64,000 nt of DNA, taken from positions 244,746 through 308,745 of the forward strand of contig NTMA01000043.1 of the NCBI GenBank assembly GCA_002917075.1, read 5' to 3'. Position numbers and translations under genes: made by a program. The DNA is from Hawksworthiomyces lignivorus (taxonomy: Eukaryota > Ascomycota > Sordariomycetes > Ophiostomatales > Ophiostomataceae). Below the pieces are notes generated by a model. It was not told the origin of the DNA. It searched no databases and was given only the letters and a program-made list of their open reading frames with translations. Positions within the stretch are counted from its first letter, which is position 1, and the number at the start of each line of letters is the position of its first letter. Below are positions 1 through 10,500 of this stretch, piece after piece.

Positions 1-607
1 TACTCGGGAAAAAGGGCGAACCACTTCTCCAGGAAGGTGATGAACTGCTTGGCCATCTCATCTAGCTCGTGGACGTAGCTGTCTGTGTTGACGTAGCTGA
101 AGCCGGTGCCGACGGGATTGTCGACGAACATGATGTTGGCGAACTCGTTCCAGGAGCCGTCGTTGTACTCGAGGGTGTTTTCGTCCTTCATGCGGTAGGG
201 CCCGACCTCCATCAGGGCGCCGTCCTCGGAGCTGCAGCCGGGGCCGCCGTTGAGCCAGATGACCGTCCGCTGCCGGTTGGCAATGTGCTTGTTCTGGAAA
301 TGCCAGAAGAACATGTTGCCGTTGTGCTCCGGGGTAACCTCGATGTGGCTGAGCGTGTTAGTTTTCCTTGTCTCTCTCAGGGCGTCCATGACTTCCCCCC
401 CTTTCATTCCCGCCTCTTCTGCTCTTCCACTCACCCAGCATGCATCTTCACCAGGGGCCCTTCTGGTGCGCCTGGCAGAGAGTGCACGAAATAATCAGCG
501 GCCGAGGCCGCAGATGCGCCGCCAATCCATACGGAGGAGACTGCCACAGCCGCCGCAGCGAGGGCAGGCCACCGCCGCCACGATGACGGGCGCACAGCTG
601 CCACCAT
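1..607 (-). CDS. KEX1: Kex1 pheromone-processing serine carboxypeptidase, N-terminal part (runs off window)
   Basis: Kex1 is a late-Golgi serine carboxypeptidase that trims C-terminal Lys/Arg left by Kex2 on pheromones and other secreted precursors. Exon 1 is 607..435 and exon 2 is 348..1, continuing outside the window. The 86-base intron has donor GTGAGT, an ACTAAC branch site and acceptor CTCAG, and the join makes a Gly codon (KMHAG-HIEV). The ATG at 607 begins an arginine-containing hydrophobic signal anchor (about residues 10-37). Exon 2 carries the S10 oxyanion motif NGGPGCSS followed by EDGAL, and [12 protein letters not shown]. The catalytic Ser, Asp and His and the C-terminal membrane segment lie beyond the edge. 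The open frame extends upstream of 607 without a better ATG. Family assignment is strong; completeness cannot be judged. Confidence 0.9.
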
Positions 608-1988
608 TGTGTGGACGGAAAAGCGTCGGAAACCGGAAGTGGGGGATCGCGGAAGGTACGGGACTTCGGCTTCCGAAGGGGGGTTAGATTGGCCGCGCAA
701 GACGGCGGCGTGTCGCTTGGAGAGCGACCGCTTAGATCGAGACAAGACACGTGAGGGAGGCCGTTGTTTGGTCTGTCGTCGAGAGAAGAAAGGGGAAAGA
801 AGGGAGTACAATACAAAAAGAAAAGAAGAGGTCAATAGGACAAAGGAGCAAAGGAAAAAAAGGACAGGGGTGACTAAAGAGAAGAAGGCACGCAGAGATC
901 TGTCACCAACCTCAGGAATGCCTTCAAAAGTAAGGGAGAAAAGGAACGGCCCTCAGATAAAGGAGGGAAAATAGATGGATTGAAAAAGAGGTCAAAATGA
1001 AGTGAAGAGTGTGGAGCAGAGACGAAGAAAAGCCAAGAAAAGGATCTACAAAGGGAAGAATAGAAATGAAAAGAGGATGGGAATAGGTGTCCCTTGCAGA
1101 GAGAGTGTGAGAGAGAGAGGCGCACTGAGAGAGTGTGAGTGTGCGGCTTGAGTCTTCCCTTAGCAGGTGGAAGTGCGGGAGAGCTGACGAAGCGACGATG
1201 TGTTCTGTCTTGGGGATTTGCTTGGGCCTTTTTAGCGAGTGCTACGGGGCACTTGCGCTATGGAGACCGCAAGCAGTGCAGTAATAAATGGCAGCCTATA
1301 CAAAAACGGAAAAAGTGGGTCCGTGTTCCGGATTGGGGGAGCTGCGAGGGAAGGAGCCGTCTTCTGCTAGCAGGGTACACAATACACTTGTGAGGCAGGA
1401 ACGAACAGCTCTCCTCAACTCGACCTCCAATAAAGAACTAATAAGCCACCCGCACTAGACAAATCTCTCTCTCTCTGGTGTGTTATTAAGAGATTGGAAT
1501 GCTTTGACGAAATATTGCTTATGCATGGCCAGACGGAGACGAACGGCAATATACAACGTAGACAAGATGCATTTTCTATGAGCTTGTTTTTTTCTGTCGA
1601 TTTTTCCTCTTTGCCTCTTTGCTCTTTACCGGATCTCCATATTTTGCGTGCTCGCCTGCCTTTTTCTTTCGCGTTTTACATTTTAGATGTTTTACAATTG
1701 GCAACTTGAGACGACCCAGGGGAAAGGACCATCGAGGAGCGTGCTTTCTGGAAAGGGAAAGTGGAGGAGACACAGAAAAAAGGTGGATGACGACCCACTG
1801 AGATCGGATTATGTAATTCTGTGCGTATTGTAGTCGGGTAGTGGCTGCAGCTGCATTGAAAATTTTAACTTATATGAAAAAAGCTTGACGGCTCTGGTAC
1901 GGTGCACAAAGTAGAAATAAGCACATCTCAAAAGTACGTGGGCAAGACGACGAGAAATTTCTAATTAGACTGACGGCCGCTTGTCGAC
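608..1988. promoter_or_regulatory. Shared intergenic promoter region of divergent KEX1 and SFM1
   Basis: This 1.4 kb gap lies between two divergent genes and must carry both promoters. It is purine-rich on the plus strand next to KEX1 (about 780-1140), as expected for a pyrimidine-rich fungal 5' leader on the minus strand. A CACGTG E-box sits at 748-753. The short open frames here match no protein I recognise. Confidence 0.5.
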
Positions 1989-2890
1989 ATGGGAAAAACA
2001 TACATTGTCGAGCACCTCGACGAGGAATTGGGCGCCTGGTCGCAGCTGGAGTACATCACCATCGCCCGCGAGACGGGCAGCTTTTACCTCTCGTCTGTGC
2101 CACCGGTCCTGGAGCAGTCCCTACCTACGGAGCTGAAGAACACGCCGGGATTCCGAGCCGAGACGCGCAGCGTAGAGGAGCTCTACGGCGAGGACCCGGC
2201 CAAGAAGGCCCGCGTATGCCTGCTCGACCCCGCCGCAAAGCAGGAGCTGGCGCCCGAGGACGGCGACCTCTTTGACGTGTTTCTGTTTGGCGGCATTCTT
2301 GGAGACGACCCGCCAAGAGGTGAGTGCATTGGGCTGTGTCCAAAATCATATATCGATTTGCAGAGGCCAGAAAACTGACTGGCAGACCGCACGTCGGAGC
2401 TGCGCAAGAAGGGCTTCGCCGGTCGCCGGCTGGGGCCGGTACAGATGACCACAGACACGGCCGTCCGCGTGACACAGATTGTGGCCGAAAGGAGAGGTAA
2501 GGAAGGCTCGCTGGATTGCTTTGGCATTTCTGTATTTTTGTATCCGGGTTTTTATTTTTTATTTTTTATTTTTTATTTTTTATTTTTTATTTTTTATTTT
2601 TTATTTTTATTTTTATTTTTTTTGGTGCTCTCGAACGTCTAACATGCGCAGTACCACTCGACAAAATCCCATACGTCGACTTTCCCGAGCTCACGTTCAA
2701 TGAGCACGAGAGCACAGAGATGCCCTTTCGCTACGTGAAAGACGACGACGGCAAACCTATTATGCCAGAGGTGAGAAACAATTCTTTCTTTGACCAGTTG
2801 CCTGTTCTAAGCAAGAAATTCTGACACGTCAAGGGAATGGTGGACTTGATCCGCAAAGATGCCGACAAGGCGATTGATGATTTATTTTAA
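1989..2890 (+). CDS. SFM1: Sfm1-type SPOUT protein arginine methyltransferase
   Basis: Yeast Sfm1 is a SPOUT-fold methyltransferase that monomethylates an arginine of ribosomal protein Rps3 in the cytoplasm. Four exons: 1989..2319, 2386..2496, 2652..2770 and 2834..2890, all phases consistent, about 205 residues. Recognisable family blocks in order are the N-terminal YIVEHLDEELGAWSQLEY, VCLLDPAAKQELAPED, FGGILGDDPPRDRTSELR, RRLGPVQMTTDTAVRVTQ, STEMPFRYV and the C-terminal EGMVDLIRKDA. FGGILGD...PPRDRT and QMTTDTA are the most conserved stretches of the family. The ATG at 1989 begins the match directly. Intron 2 (2497..2651) is filled by an AT-rich heptamer repeat. The last intron uses an AAG acceptor. 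The gene is divergent from KEX1. Confidence 0.93.
2549..2622 (+). repeat. TTTTTTA heptamer microsatellite inside SFM1 intron 2
   Basis: About eight near-perfect copies of the 7-base unit TTTTTTA, decaying to TTTTTA at the 3' end. The repeat occupies roughly half of the 155-base intron and doubles as a long pyrimidine-rich tract before the acceptor at 2651. Confidence 0.9.
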
Positions 2891-3202
2891 GGGATTTTCC
2901 TAAATGAGAAAACCAGACTACTGTACCTACGGACGCAATTCCGGCGATTTCTCGTTATCTGTTCTCGTAGACTTATCGAAGCCAGAGGATACGCCCTCTG
3001 TGAACCCGTCCTAGAACGGACTGTGGACAAGCTGCATTATCTTATCTCCAACCCATCGGCCAACCCCGCTGGGGTCTATTGGCAATTCCCCTTTAGGCCG
3101 TCTAAGAGCTGTTAATATCGGCTCATAATTCTTTAATCTACGGGAGCACATATTTCATATCATACGGTTGCATTGTCACTTTACTGAAACTAGGGCCTCA
3201 CC
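2891..3202. other. Intergenic, SFM1 3' end to DHODH-like gene
   Basis: 312 bases without an open frame of note. They hold the SFM1 3' region and the promoter of the next gene. I see no repeat or RNA gene. Confidence 0.5.
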
Positions 3203-4246
3203 ATGTCACTCCCGCCGCTGCTTGAGATCGACCCGCCTCTGCTGAACACGGCCAATCCGTGGGCGACGGACCTGGCCGACCTCACTAAGCTCTACGACTG
3301 CCCGCACACGGGAGCCGTCACGACACGGACGTCGCTGCTGGACGGCTTTGCGCACAATCCCGAGGTGCACCAGTTTGTCTTCTTTGATGCGGCCACGCAC
3401 GATCCGGCGACCACCACCAGCAACAGCGCCAGCCTCAACACGCTCGGGTACAGCCCGCTGACGCTGGACCAGTACCTGGGGTTCATCAAGGAGATCGCAG
3501 CGCGCCCGACGACCGATGCCGCTGCGAAAAAGAAGGGCTTCCTCGTATCGGTGACCGGCGGGCCGGCGGACGTGGCCGCGTGCTACAAGCGGATCGCCGC
3601 CGTCCAGAATGAGCTCCCAGCGCCCGGCCAGGTCCCGCTCGCCATGGAGGTCAACCTGAGCTGCCCCAATATCCCCAACAAGCCGCCGCCTGCCTACGAC
3701 GGGACGGCGCTGCTCGCGTATCTGGAGGCCATCCAGCAGGCCGTTGCAGAAACTGCTGATGATCTGCCGCGCATTCCCGTGGGCTTCAAGACGCCTCCGT
3801 ACACGCACGCGGGCCAGTTTAACGTCATCGTGGGCGCCTTGAAGGCGTCCGCCGACGCCCCCGGCGCCGGCGGTGTCTGCCCGCTCAGCTTCCTGACGGC
3901 GACCAACACGCTGGGGTCGTGTCTGGTCATGACCGCCGGGTCGCCGTCGGAGCCAGAAGCAGCAGCAGCAGCATCGCCGTCGCCGGCCCTCCCCGCTGGC
4001 GGCGTCGGCGGAATGGCGGGCGCGCCGCTGCACCCGCTCGCGCTGGGCAACGTGTCAGCGCTGCGGCGCGGGCTGGACGCGTCCCCCGCGGCGCTGGGCC
4101 ACATCCGCATCGTCGGCGCCGGCGGTGTGTCTGACGCGGACGGGTTTGCGCGGATGAAGAGCGTGGGCGCATACGCGATAGGCGTAGGCACCGGACTGGG
4201 CATCTACGGCGTGAACGTGTTTGGCAAGATTGCAAAGGCTGCCTAG
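3203..4246 (+). CDS. Class 1A dihydroorotate dehydrogenase-like flavoprotein
   Basis: Class 1A DHODHs are soluble FMN enzymes that oxidise dihydroorotate to orotate using fumarate. This 347-residue single-exon protein fits family length and shows family blocks: CPHTGAVTTRTS (33-44), FLVSVTGGPADV, the active-site loop NLSCPNIPNKP with the expected catalytic Cys154, VGFKTPPYTHAGQF with the FMN/orotate-contacting Lys, GGVGGMAGAPLHPLALGNV, and the phosphate-binding IVGAGGVSDADGF...GTGLGIYG. Two oddities: the usual Lys of the GA(F/V)-TK motif (Lys43 in Lactococcus) is Arg42, and an Ala/Ser/Pro-rich insert (about 250-265) precedes the GGVGG loop. Filamentous fungi normally make pyrimidines with mitochondrial class 2 DHODH, so this is probably a paralogue with a different or unknown substrate. 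The fold is certain; the reaction is not. Confidence 0.85.
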   Translation: MSLPPLLEIDPPLLNTANPWATDLADLTKLYDCPHTGAVTTRTSLLDGFAHNPEVHQFVFFDAATHDPATTTSNSASLNTLGYSPLTLDQYLGFIKEIAARPTTDAAAKKKGFLVSVTGGPADVAACYKRIAAVQNELPAPGQVPLAMEVNLSCPNIPNKPPPAYDGTALLAYLEAIQQAVAETADDLPRIPVGFKTPPYTHAGQFNVIVGALKASADAPGAGGVCPLSFLTATNTLGSCLVMTAGSPSEPEAAAAASPSPALPAGGVGGMAGAPLHPLALGNVSALRRGLDASPAALGHIRIVGAGGVSDADGFARMKSVGAYAIGVGTGLGIYGVNVFGKIAKAA

Positions 4247-4594
4247 CTAGACCAGATAAGTCCGTAGACTTAATAGCGGTCTCCGCGTTGTGGCTTCCTC
4301 CCACTGTAGAATATTATCAGATAGAGCAGCAAGCAATTCCAGACATTCTTAATTTTTTTTTCTTTCTTCATTTCTTTCTCAATTCCCAGCGAATTCCCGC
4401 GCTGTCGCGTGTCTTTGCTGCGCGAATGGGTGTAGATACATGCCGAATTGGGTAAACCCTTCGTACACGTATGCCGACCGGCACCGGATTTATATCCCTG
4501 GCGCTCAGGCATCTTTTGCCAGTTGGCCATTCCCGTGGGATTGGTGCGCTGTCGCAGCACGATTACCAATCATTTCCGGTCTCACATCGCCTTG

Positions 4595-4620
4595 GGATGG
4601 ATGGATGGATGGATGGATGG
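4595..4620 (+). repeat. (GGAT)n microsatellite
   Basis: About six and a half uninterrupted copies of GGAT in the intergenic region upstream of the MFS gene. Confidence 0.9.
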
Positions 4621-4983
4621 AGCTGTGCCCAGGTTGCGATAAGAGAACGTGGGTTCTCGTATCTCTTCTTCTTTTTTTTTTTTTTTGTCTGACTCTTAAT
4701 TCATGATTTTCAATTTTTGCATTGTTTTTTGACTGCATCGCATCAAACAACATCCTTCTCTCGGAGATGTGAGTCTTTGCGCATCTTTTGGCACTCATCT
4801 TTAGCCAATTTCGGCGCTCCCAATTCAGGGGTGTATTGGAGTGTATTGGAGGCGCATCCTACAGGGCTGGTGTCAGTTGCGTCATCACTATCCAATGCTT
4901 GGCAATTGAATCCGGCCGCGTGGGACAAGCCTGCATCTTAAATTATTCCTGCAGTTGTTCTTTTTGAAGTTTTGCTTTTTTGG

Positions 4984-4985
<2 letters not shown>

Positions 4986-5012
<27 letters not shown>
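4986..5012 (+). repeat. 27-base poly-T run upstream of MFS start
   Basis: An uninterrupted T run 38 bases upstream of the ATG at 5051. Such poly(dA:dT) tracts are common nucleosome-poor promoter elements in fungi; a role here is only inferred. Confidence 0.7.
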
Positions 5013-5020
<8 letters not shown>

Positions 5021-5050
5021 AAGTTGCGTTTTCTGAAGGGAGCAGCAAAT

Positions 5051-7160
5051 ATGGTGGTCCCTGAAGACAGAGACAGGCTGGCCGACGCAGAGGCAGGCGC
5101 CGGCCGCAGTCCGCGCGAGAGCGACCCTCTGCTGCCGCCGTCAAATGGCCGTGCGCACGGCGGTGGTGATGGCGGCGGCGATGGCGGCGCAGCAGGCCCC
5201 GCGCCGCTGACGACGCGGCGCGCTTGGGCGGTGGCCCTGGCGCTGTGGGCGCTCATCTTTCTGCAGGCGTCCAACACGAGCGGCATGACCATGACGCAGT
5301 CGTCCGTGGCCGAGGACCTCAACGCCTACAGCCACGCCATGTGGTTCACGAGCGCCTACCTGATCGCCGCGGCCTCGTTTGCGCCGCTGGCCGGCCGCCT
5401 GGCCACGCTGTTCCCGGCGCGCAACCTCCTGGCTGGCGCCGCCGCCTGCTTCGCCGTCGGCGCCGTCATGACCGCGCGCGCCCGCTCGCTGACCGCCTTT
5501 CTGGCGGGCCGCGTTGTCGTCGGCGTCGGCGCCGCCGGCGTCATGACTCTGTCGCTCATCACCGTGCTGCAGCTGGCGCCGCGCCGCCGCCGCGGCCTCT
5601 TTATCGGCCTCGTCAACGCCGGCTTCACCATCGGCCTGTCCACCGGCGCCGTCGTCTACGGCGCCCTGCTGTCCGCCATGGGCTGGCGCCTCCTCTTCCT
5701 CGTCCAGGCGCCCCTCGCCCTGCTGGCTGGCGCTGGCGTCCTGCTGGCCATGCCGCGCCGCGTCCACCGCGCCGCCGACGGCCCCGGCGCCGGCCCCGCC
5801 GACGACGACAAGGACGGCCTCGGCGACATCATGGACCGCTACACCGTGTGGCAGAAGCTGGCCCGCATCGACTACGCAGGCGCTGCTCTGCTGGTGAGTA
5901 CCCCTCTTTTTTTTTTTTTTTTTTTTTTCCATCTTCTTTCCCTCTCTCCGGATGACTAACTCCCTCTCCTTCTCTCGCCAGACCCTCGCCATCGTCCTCT
6001 TCCTCTACGGCCTCTCGGGCGCCGTGCGGCCGCTGCCGCTGGCGCTGTCCGCCGCCAGCCTGCTGCTGTTCGGCGCCGTCGAGGCCTGGGCCGTGCGGCG
6101 CTGGATGCCCCATGGCACCGAGCCCATCGTGCCGCTCGAGCTGCTGCGCTCGCGCGGCGTGCTGCTGTCGTGCCTGGCCCAGCTGGGCGCCATGGCCGCC
6201 CGCTGGACCGTGCTGTACTACGCGCCCATCTACGTGCTGGCCGTCCGCGGCCTGTCCGCCGCCACCGCCGGCGCCGTCCTGCTGCCCACCAACGCCGGCT
6301 TCGGCTCCGGCGGCCTCGTCGTCGGCTGGCTGCACGTCAACCGCCGCGGCGCCTTCTGGCTGCCCTGCCTCGTCTCCCTGCTGCTCTTCTCCTGCAGCCT
6401 CGGCCTGGTCGGCTCCCTGAGCCGCGCCCCCTCGTCTTCCGTCTCCTACCTCGACTGGTGGGAGCAGCAGGCCGCTGGTACGAATAGCAGCAGCACCGCC
6501 GCCGCCGCCCGCGGCTTCGACGCCGCCGCCTGGGCCTACGTCGTCGCCCTCTTCGCCAACGGCTTCTGCACCGGCGCCTTCCTCAACTACACCCTCGCCC
6601 ACCTGCTGCACCTCACCCGCGCGCCCCAGCACTTTGTCGCCACCAGCCTGCTCGCCACCTTCCGCGGCTTCGCCGGCAGCTTCGGCACCGCCATCGGCGG
6701 CGGCTTCTTCATGCAGCGCCTCGCCGCCCGCCTCGCCGACGGCTTCGCCCGCCTCCCCGACGACGGCCTCGCCACCGACCCCGACCGCCGCGCCTCCATC
6801 ATCGCCCAGCTCGAGGGCAGCCCCGCCCTCGTCTTCGGCACCGACCCCCACACCGGCCTCCCCCTGCTCACCTCCGCCGAGCGCCGCGTCGCCGTCGCCA
6901 GCTACGAGTCCGCCCTGCGCTCCCTCTACCACTGGGCCGCCCTCTTCAGCCTCCTCGTCCTCCTCGTCCAGGCCGGCACCGGCTGGACCGAGCCCAAGCC
7001 CAAGGCTGCCGCTGCCGCCGCTACATCGACAGGTGCGAGTGCCGGCGCCGACGGCGTTCTGCAGCCGGGATACGACGACAATGGAGACGCCGACGACGAG
7101 GAAGACGAAGAAGAGATCCGCGAGGCTATTGCCGAGCACGACCCTACTATGGAGGCCTGA
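5051..7160 (+). CDS. MFS transporter, DHA2 (14-TMS) type, Vba/drug:H+ antiporter-like
   Basis: Proton-coupled antiporter-type membrane protein of the DHA2 branch, which in fungi includes drug exporters and vacuolar basic amino-acid (Vba) transporters. Exons 5051..5893 and 5982..7160 give 673 residues. The intron (donor GTGAGT, branch GACTAAC, acceptor GCCAG) contains a 22-base T run. The first ATG is at 5051; the frame upstream has only a TTG. After a charged and glycine-rich cytosolic head (about 1-55) come helix 1 with ALIFLQASNTSGMTMTQSSV, the loop-2 region LAGRLATLF, a motif-C-like stretch GLVNAGFTIGLSTGAVVYG with GWRLLFLVQAP, a long hydrophobic second half, and an acidic C-terminal tail rich in Asp/Glu. 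Coding sequence is extremely C-rich at third positions. The substrate cannot be told from sequence alone. Confidence 0.88.
5907..5928 (+). repeat. 22-base poly-T run in the MFS intron
   Basis: Homopolymer inside the single 88-base intron, lying between the donor and the branch site. Confidence 0.8.
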
Positions 7161-7526
7161 TGGATGTCGACCTTTCCGCAGCAGGCAATTTCATGCCGAA
7201 TTAATCAAAAATGTCAATACGGGTCATAGACGAGGATGTTAGATTGTTATATGTGTTTACACCGCTTTATGCCACAAAGGGGGTTACACGTCTTGGGTTA
7301 CACAACTGAAACAAGGCTATTGTGCAGACAATGTTTAACTGTTGGTTACATTAGAGATGGAAGAGAGCCGCTCGTTCTCTCTCTTGTGATGAATATTTTT
7401 TTTTGTTTGTATAGATTACATTATGTATACGCAAAACTTGGTATCGATTTAAAATTAGAATGGAACTGCTTTTGTTCGCTTCGCTCCTGACCAGCAGAAT
7501 GAGCATGTAGGCAAATCCCCCAAAAC
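7161..7526. other. Intergenic between convergent genes
   Basis: 366 AT-richer bases shared as 3' regions by the convergent MFS gene and the receptor-transporter fusion gene. No open frame worth noting. Confidence 0.5.
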
Positions 7527-10500
7527 TTATACATCTTCTTCTTTAAATTTAGCCCCCAAAGGCGGTTGCTGAGGGGCGTCTATCTTTTTCGCCATAGCAG
7601 CGCTCGCTGTTGTTTCTACCGGTGGAAGTCCATCTGCGGCAGGCTGTTGACGAGATGACGGTTCTCCGGCGGAGGCCGCGTCGGACACAGCACCCGTTGG
7701 CGCAGGTTCCTGCCTTCGCTGTATTCTTTCTTCAGTGCCCTTCTCTTCGTCCTCGACGCCACCGCCATCTTCTCGAGGTGGTTCTGTCGTTACTGCTTCG
7801 CGGGTCTCTAATGGCACTCCTTCTCTATCCCCTCCACCTTGCTGCGTTTCTGGGAATAACGGCGCCACCTTGGTCAGCTCGCGGGCGTCTCTCACAAATG
7901 TGAGGAAGAGAGGATACACGGCGCACGCCGCCATCAGAGCGACAACAATGATAAATGCCGTGTGGATGCTACCACCCTGCGCGATGATGGCATACATGAC
8001 AAAGGGCCAGAACAGAGGGCCGGAAGCACCCATCGTTATGCACGCAGCAGCCTTCTTAGTTCGGGCGCCCTGGCCGCGGAGGCCGAGGGCGAAAATCAGC
8101 GGCCAGACGGGCCCCTCCGCTAGGAAGTAGAGCGTTACTGGCACCATGATTACGTTGGGGTTCTCCGTAAACGGCGGCAAAACAACAAGGAGGAGCGCGG
8201 AGAGAGCCATCAACAGAGGTGACACAGTCAAGATAGTGCGAGGCGTTGGAAGCCACCGATTTCCCGGGTTTTTCACGCCGAGGTACACGATGCCCGAGGT
8301 GACGAAGCGGGATACCGTGAATGCGGTACGACATATGAGCAGATAATCCGGCACCGATACAGCCATACCGTCTGGATTATCTAATCTACCGGCAGACGAG
8401 AAGCTGGACGGGGCCAAGTTGACAATAATAGGAAAAGTAGGGGATGCAACAGTAAAGCCATCGAGGCCACCGCCACCTGGCGACGAGGCGCCGGGCTTCC
8501 ACGATGTGACAAGGTGGTGGAAATAAATGCTCATGCTCTCCTGGCAGGCCACGTACGTCCACTGAGCAAACACAGCCAGCATGAGACATATCGTCCGCAG
8601 CTGGAGACCAAAAAACAAGCGTTTGGTGCCGTCCACAGGAAGGCGGCTGGCGGCTGCCTCTAGTTCGGCATCATGCACTTCTGGGAGCGGCATGTAGTAG
8701 AAAAACATGGCCAGGGACACGCAGAACAGCGTGATGGCGAGATAGGTCCACTGCACATCTAGTAGCGTTGCAGAGTTCGAAGCGTCTGCGGTGCTGACGT
8801 CGACAAAAAAGACGTTCTGCGCCAGAAGACCACTCAGCACGCTCCCGATGCCCTGTGCAGCCTGTACCAAAAGAATCCGCATCTCGGAATATTCCATAGG
8901 ACCACACAGCACGATGAACGGGTTGGCTGCAGTCTCGAGAATGCTCAATCCAAAGCCGACGACGAAGCTACTGATTAGGAATCCGGGGAAAGATGTAAGA
9001 ACTGAGCTCGGCCAGAACATCATGGTGCCGACACCGTAAAAACATAAACCGACCATAAATGTGGCCTTAAAACCACCAATTGACTCTTCAGTGGACACAG
9101 AATGTGACCGCTGGGTGACTGCGGACGCCGCTGCTGATGCGACCGTGGCAGCCGTGGCAGGTATGGAGGACATAGTTCCCGAGAGCCCCTCGCGGAAGAC
9201 GCCCTGATGCTGCAGGCCAGTGCTTCTTCGGCGGTGGTGCTCATCGTGGCGGAGCACCCACATGCCGACAAGCAGCGGACCAAAAAAATAGCCACCCCCG
9301 AAATAGGCACTTGTTAAGCCCAGCGTCTGCGCCGTCGTCATGTGGGCTACAGAAGCAATCTCATTGTTAAGAGTGTTGAGAAGGCCATACGAAAAGCCCC
9401 AGAGGAAAAACAAAACAGTGACCATGGTGCAGTACTTAACAGACTCGGACACGGAGGCATCGAGCATACTCTTTGGTCGCTTCATATTCACGAAGCCAAA
9501 ATAGACAGACGTATCTTTTTTGCCGGGCCGAGAAGATGTGCTTCCAGCCCTAGGCGCCTGGAACATATCGGATACCGCGGTGAATGCATCTCTTGTATTG
9601 GACGCGACCCTGGCCAGGGTTGACTGCGGCGCAGGCTGAGTAGTGGGGTTGATTGAAGTTGTCGTCGGACCGCTGGTGGCCATTACTTGTCTCGGAGATG
9701 GCGTACTAGTATGGAGGTGTCTGCTGTCGGTCGGAGTAGGAGGTATCGAAGATATAGGTGCATGATCGGCCGCAGAGATTCGATTCAGTGCGAAATCTGC
9801 ATTAGGGCCAAAGTCCATGCCCGAATTCGACGCGAGGTCATGACCTATATCAAAACTTGAAGCTGCTGCTGATGCTTGCGCAACAGCATCAGTGCTAGCT
9901 CCAAGCAAATGCGCCTGTGCTGGCGGAATGGGTATCGTATCGTTGCCAGTGGCGGCACAGGGAACGGCTGTTGTGTCCGGCACGCCCTCCGGCCCTGATA
10001 TGGAAAGTGTCCGAGGGCTCGATGGAGACGAAATCATTCCAAACAATTGCGGTGAAGGCGTATGGCGGCGTTGAACCCCAATGCGAGACGCGGCGTCCGA
10101 TGCATCGGGGTCTCGGACTCCAGACGAAAAGAGGCTGCTTCTTCCATCGGGATCGATCAACATAGCCGGGAGGATCTTGATGATCAGGGGTTTCAATGTG
10201 GGAATGCATGCACATGTGATGCCGACGTTGACTTCGACGGCTGACCACATGAGTGAGAGGGATGCATTCCATGAGAAATCAACGCTGTCGCCAAAAATGG
10301 AGTTCGGGTCTGAAGAGGTACCAGTTTGCACAACGTTTATCGCCTGCTGTAGGTAATAAATTCGGACAACATCTACTACGGTCACGAAGATACCGAGCGC
10401 AAAAGTGAGGACGAGAATCGTCTTTTGTCGGGAAGGAAGTCTCATGCCAGTGAGAATGGGAATAGGAAGAGCCAAGATAGCCAGATCAGTGATGATGTTG

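Larger units (their letters stand above)
4247..5050. other. Intergenic: DHODH-like 3' region and MFS promoter
   Basis: 804 bases with a GGAT tetranucleotide repeat (4595-4620) and a 27-base T run (4986-5012) that ends 38 bases before the MFS start codon. No convincing gene. Short open frames across the GGAT repeat encode only repeat-derived peptide. Confidence 0.5.

Noticed and set aside
3206..4033. 275-codon minus-strand frame opposite the DHODH-like gene
   Set aside because: It is a shadow of the GC-rich third positions of the real gene; its product is Arg-rich with no family features, while the plus strand has clear motifs.
5024..5050. Upstream TTG start for the MFS transporter
   Set aside because: Fungal nuclear genes rarely start at TTG; a proper ATG in good context lies at 5051.
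5829..7139. 436-codon minus-strand frame opposite the MFS gene
   Set aside because: Low-complexity Gly/Glu/Ala product mirroring the C-rich codons of the transporter; no independent evidence.
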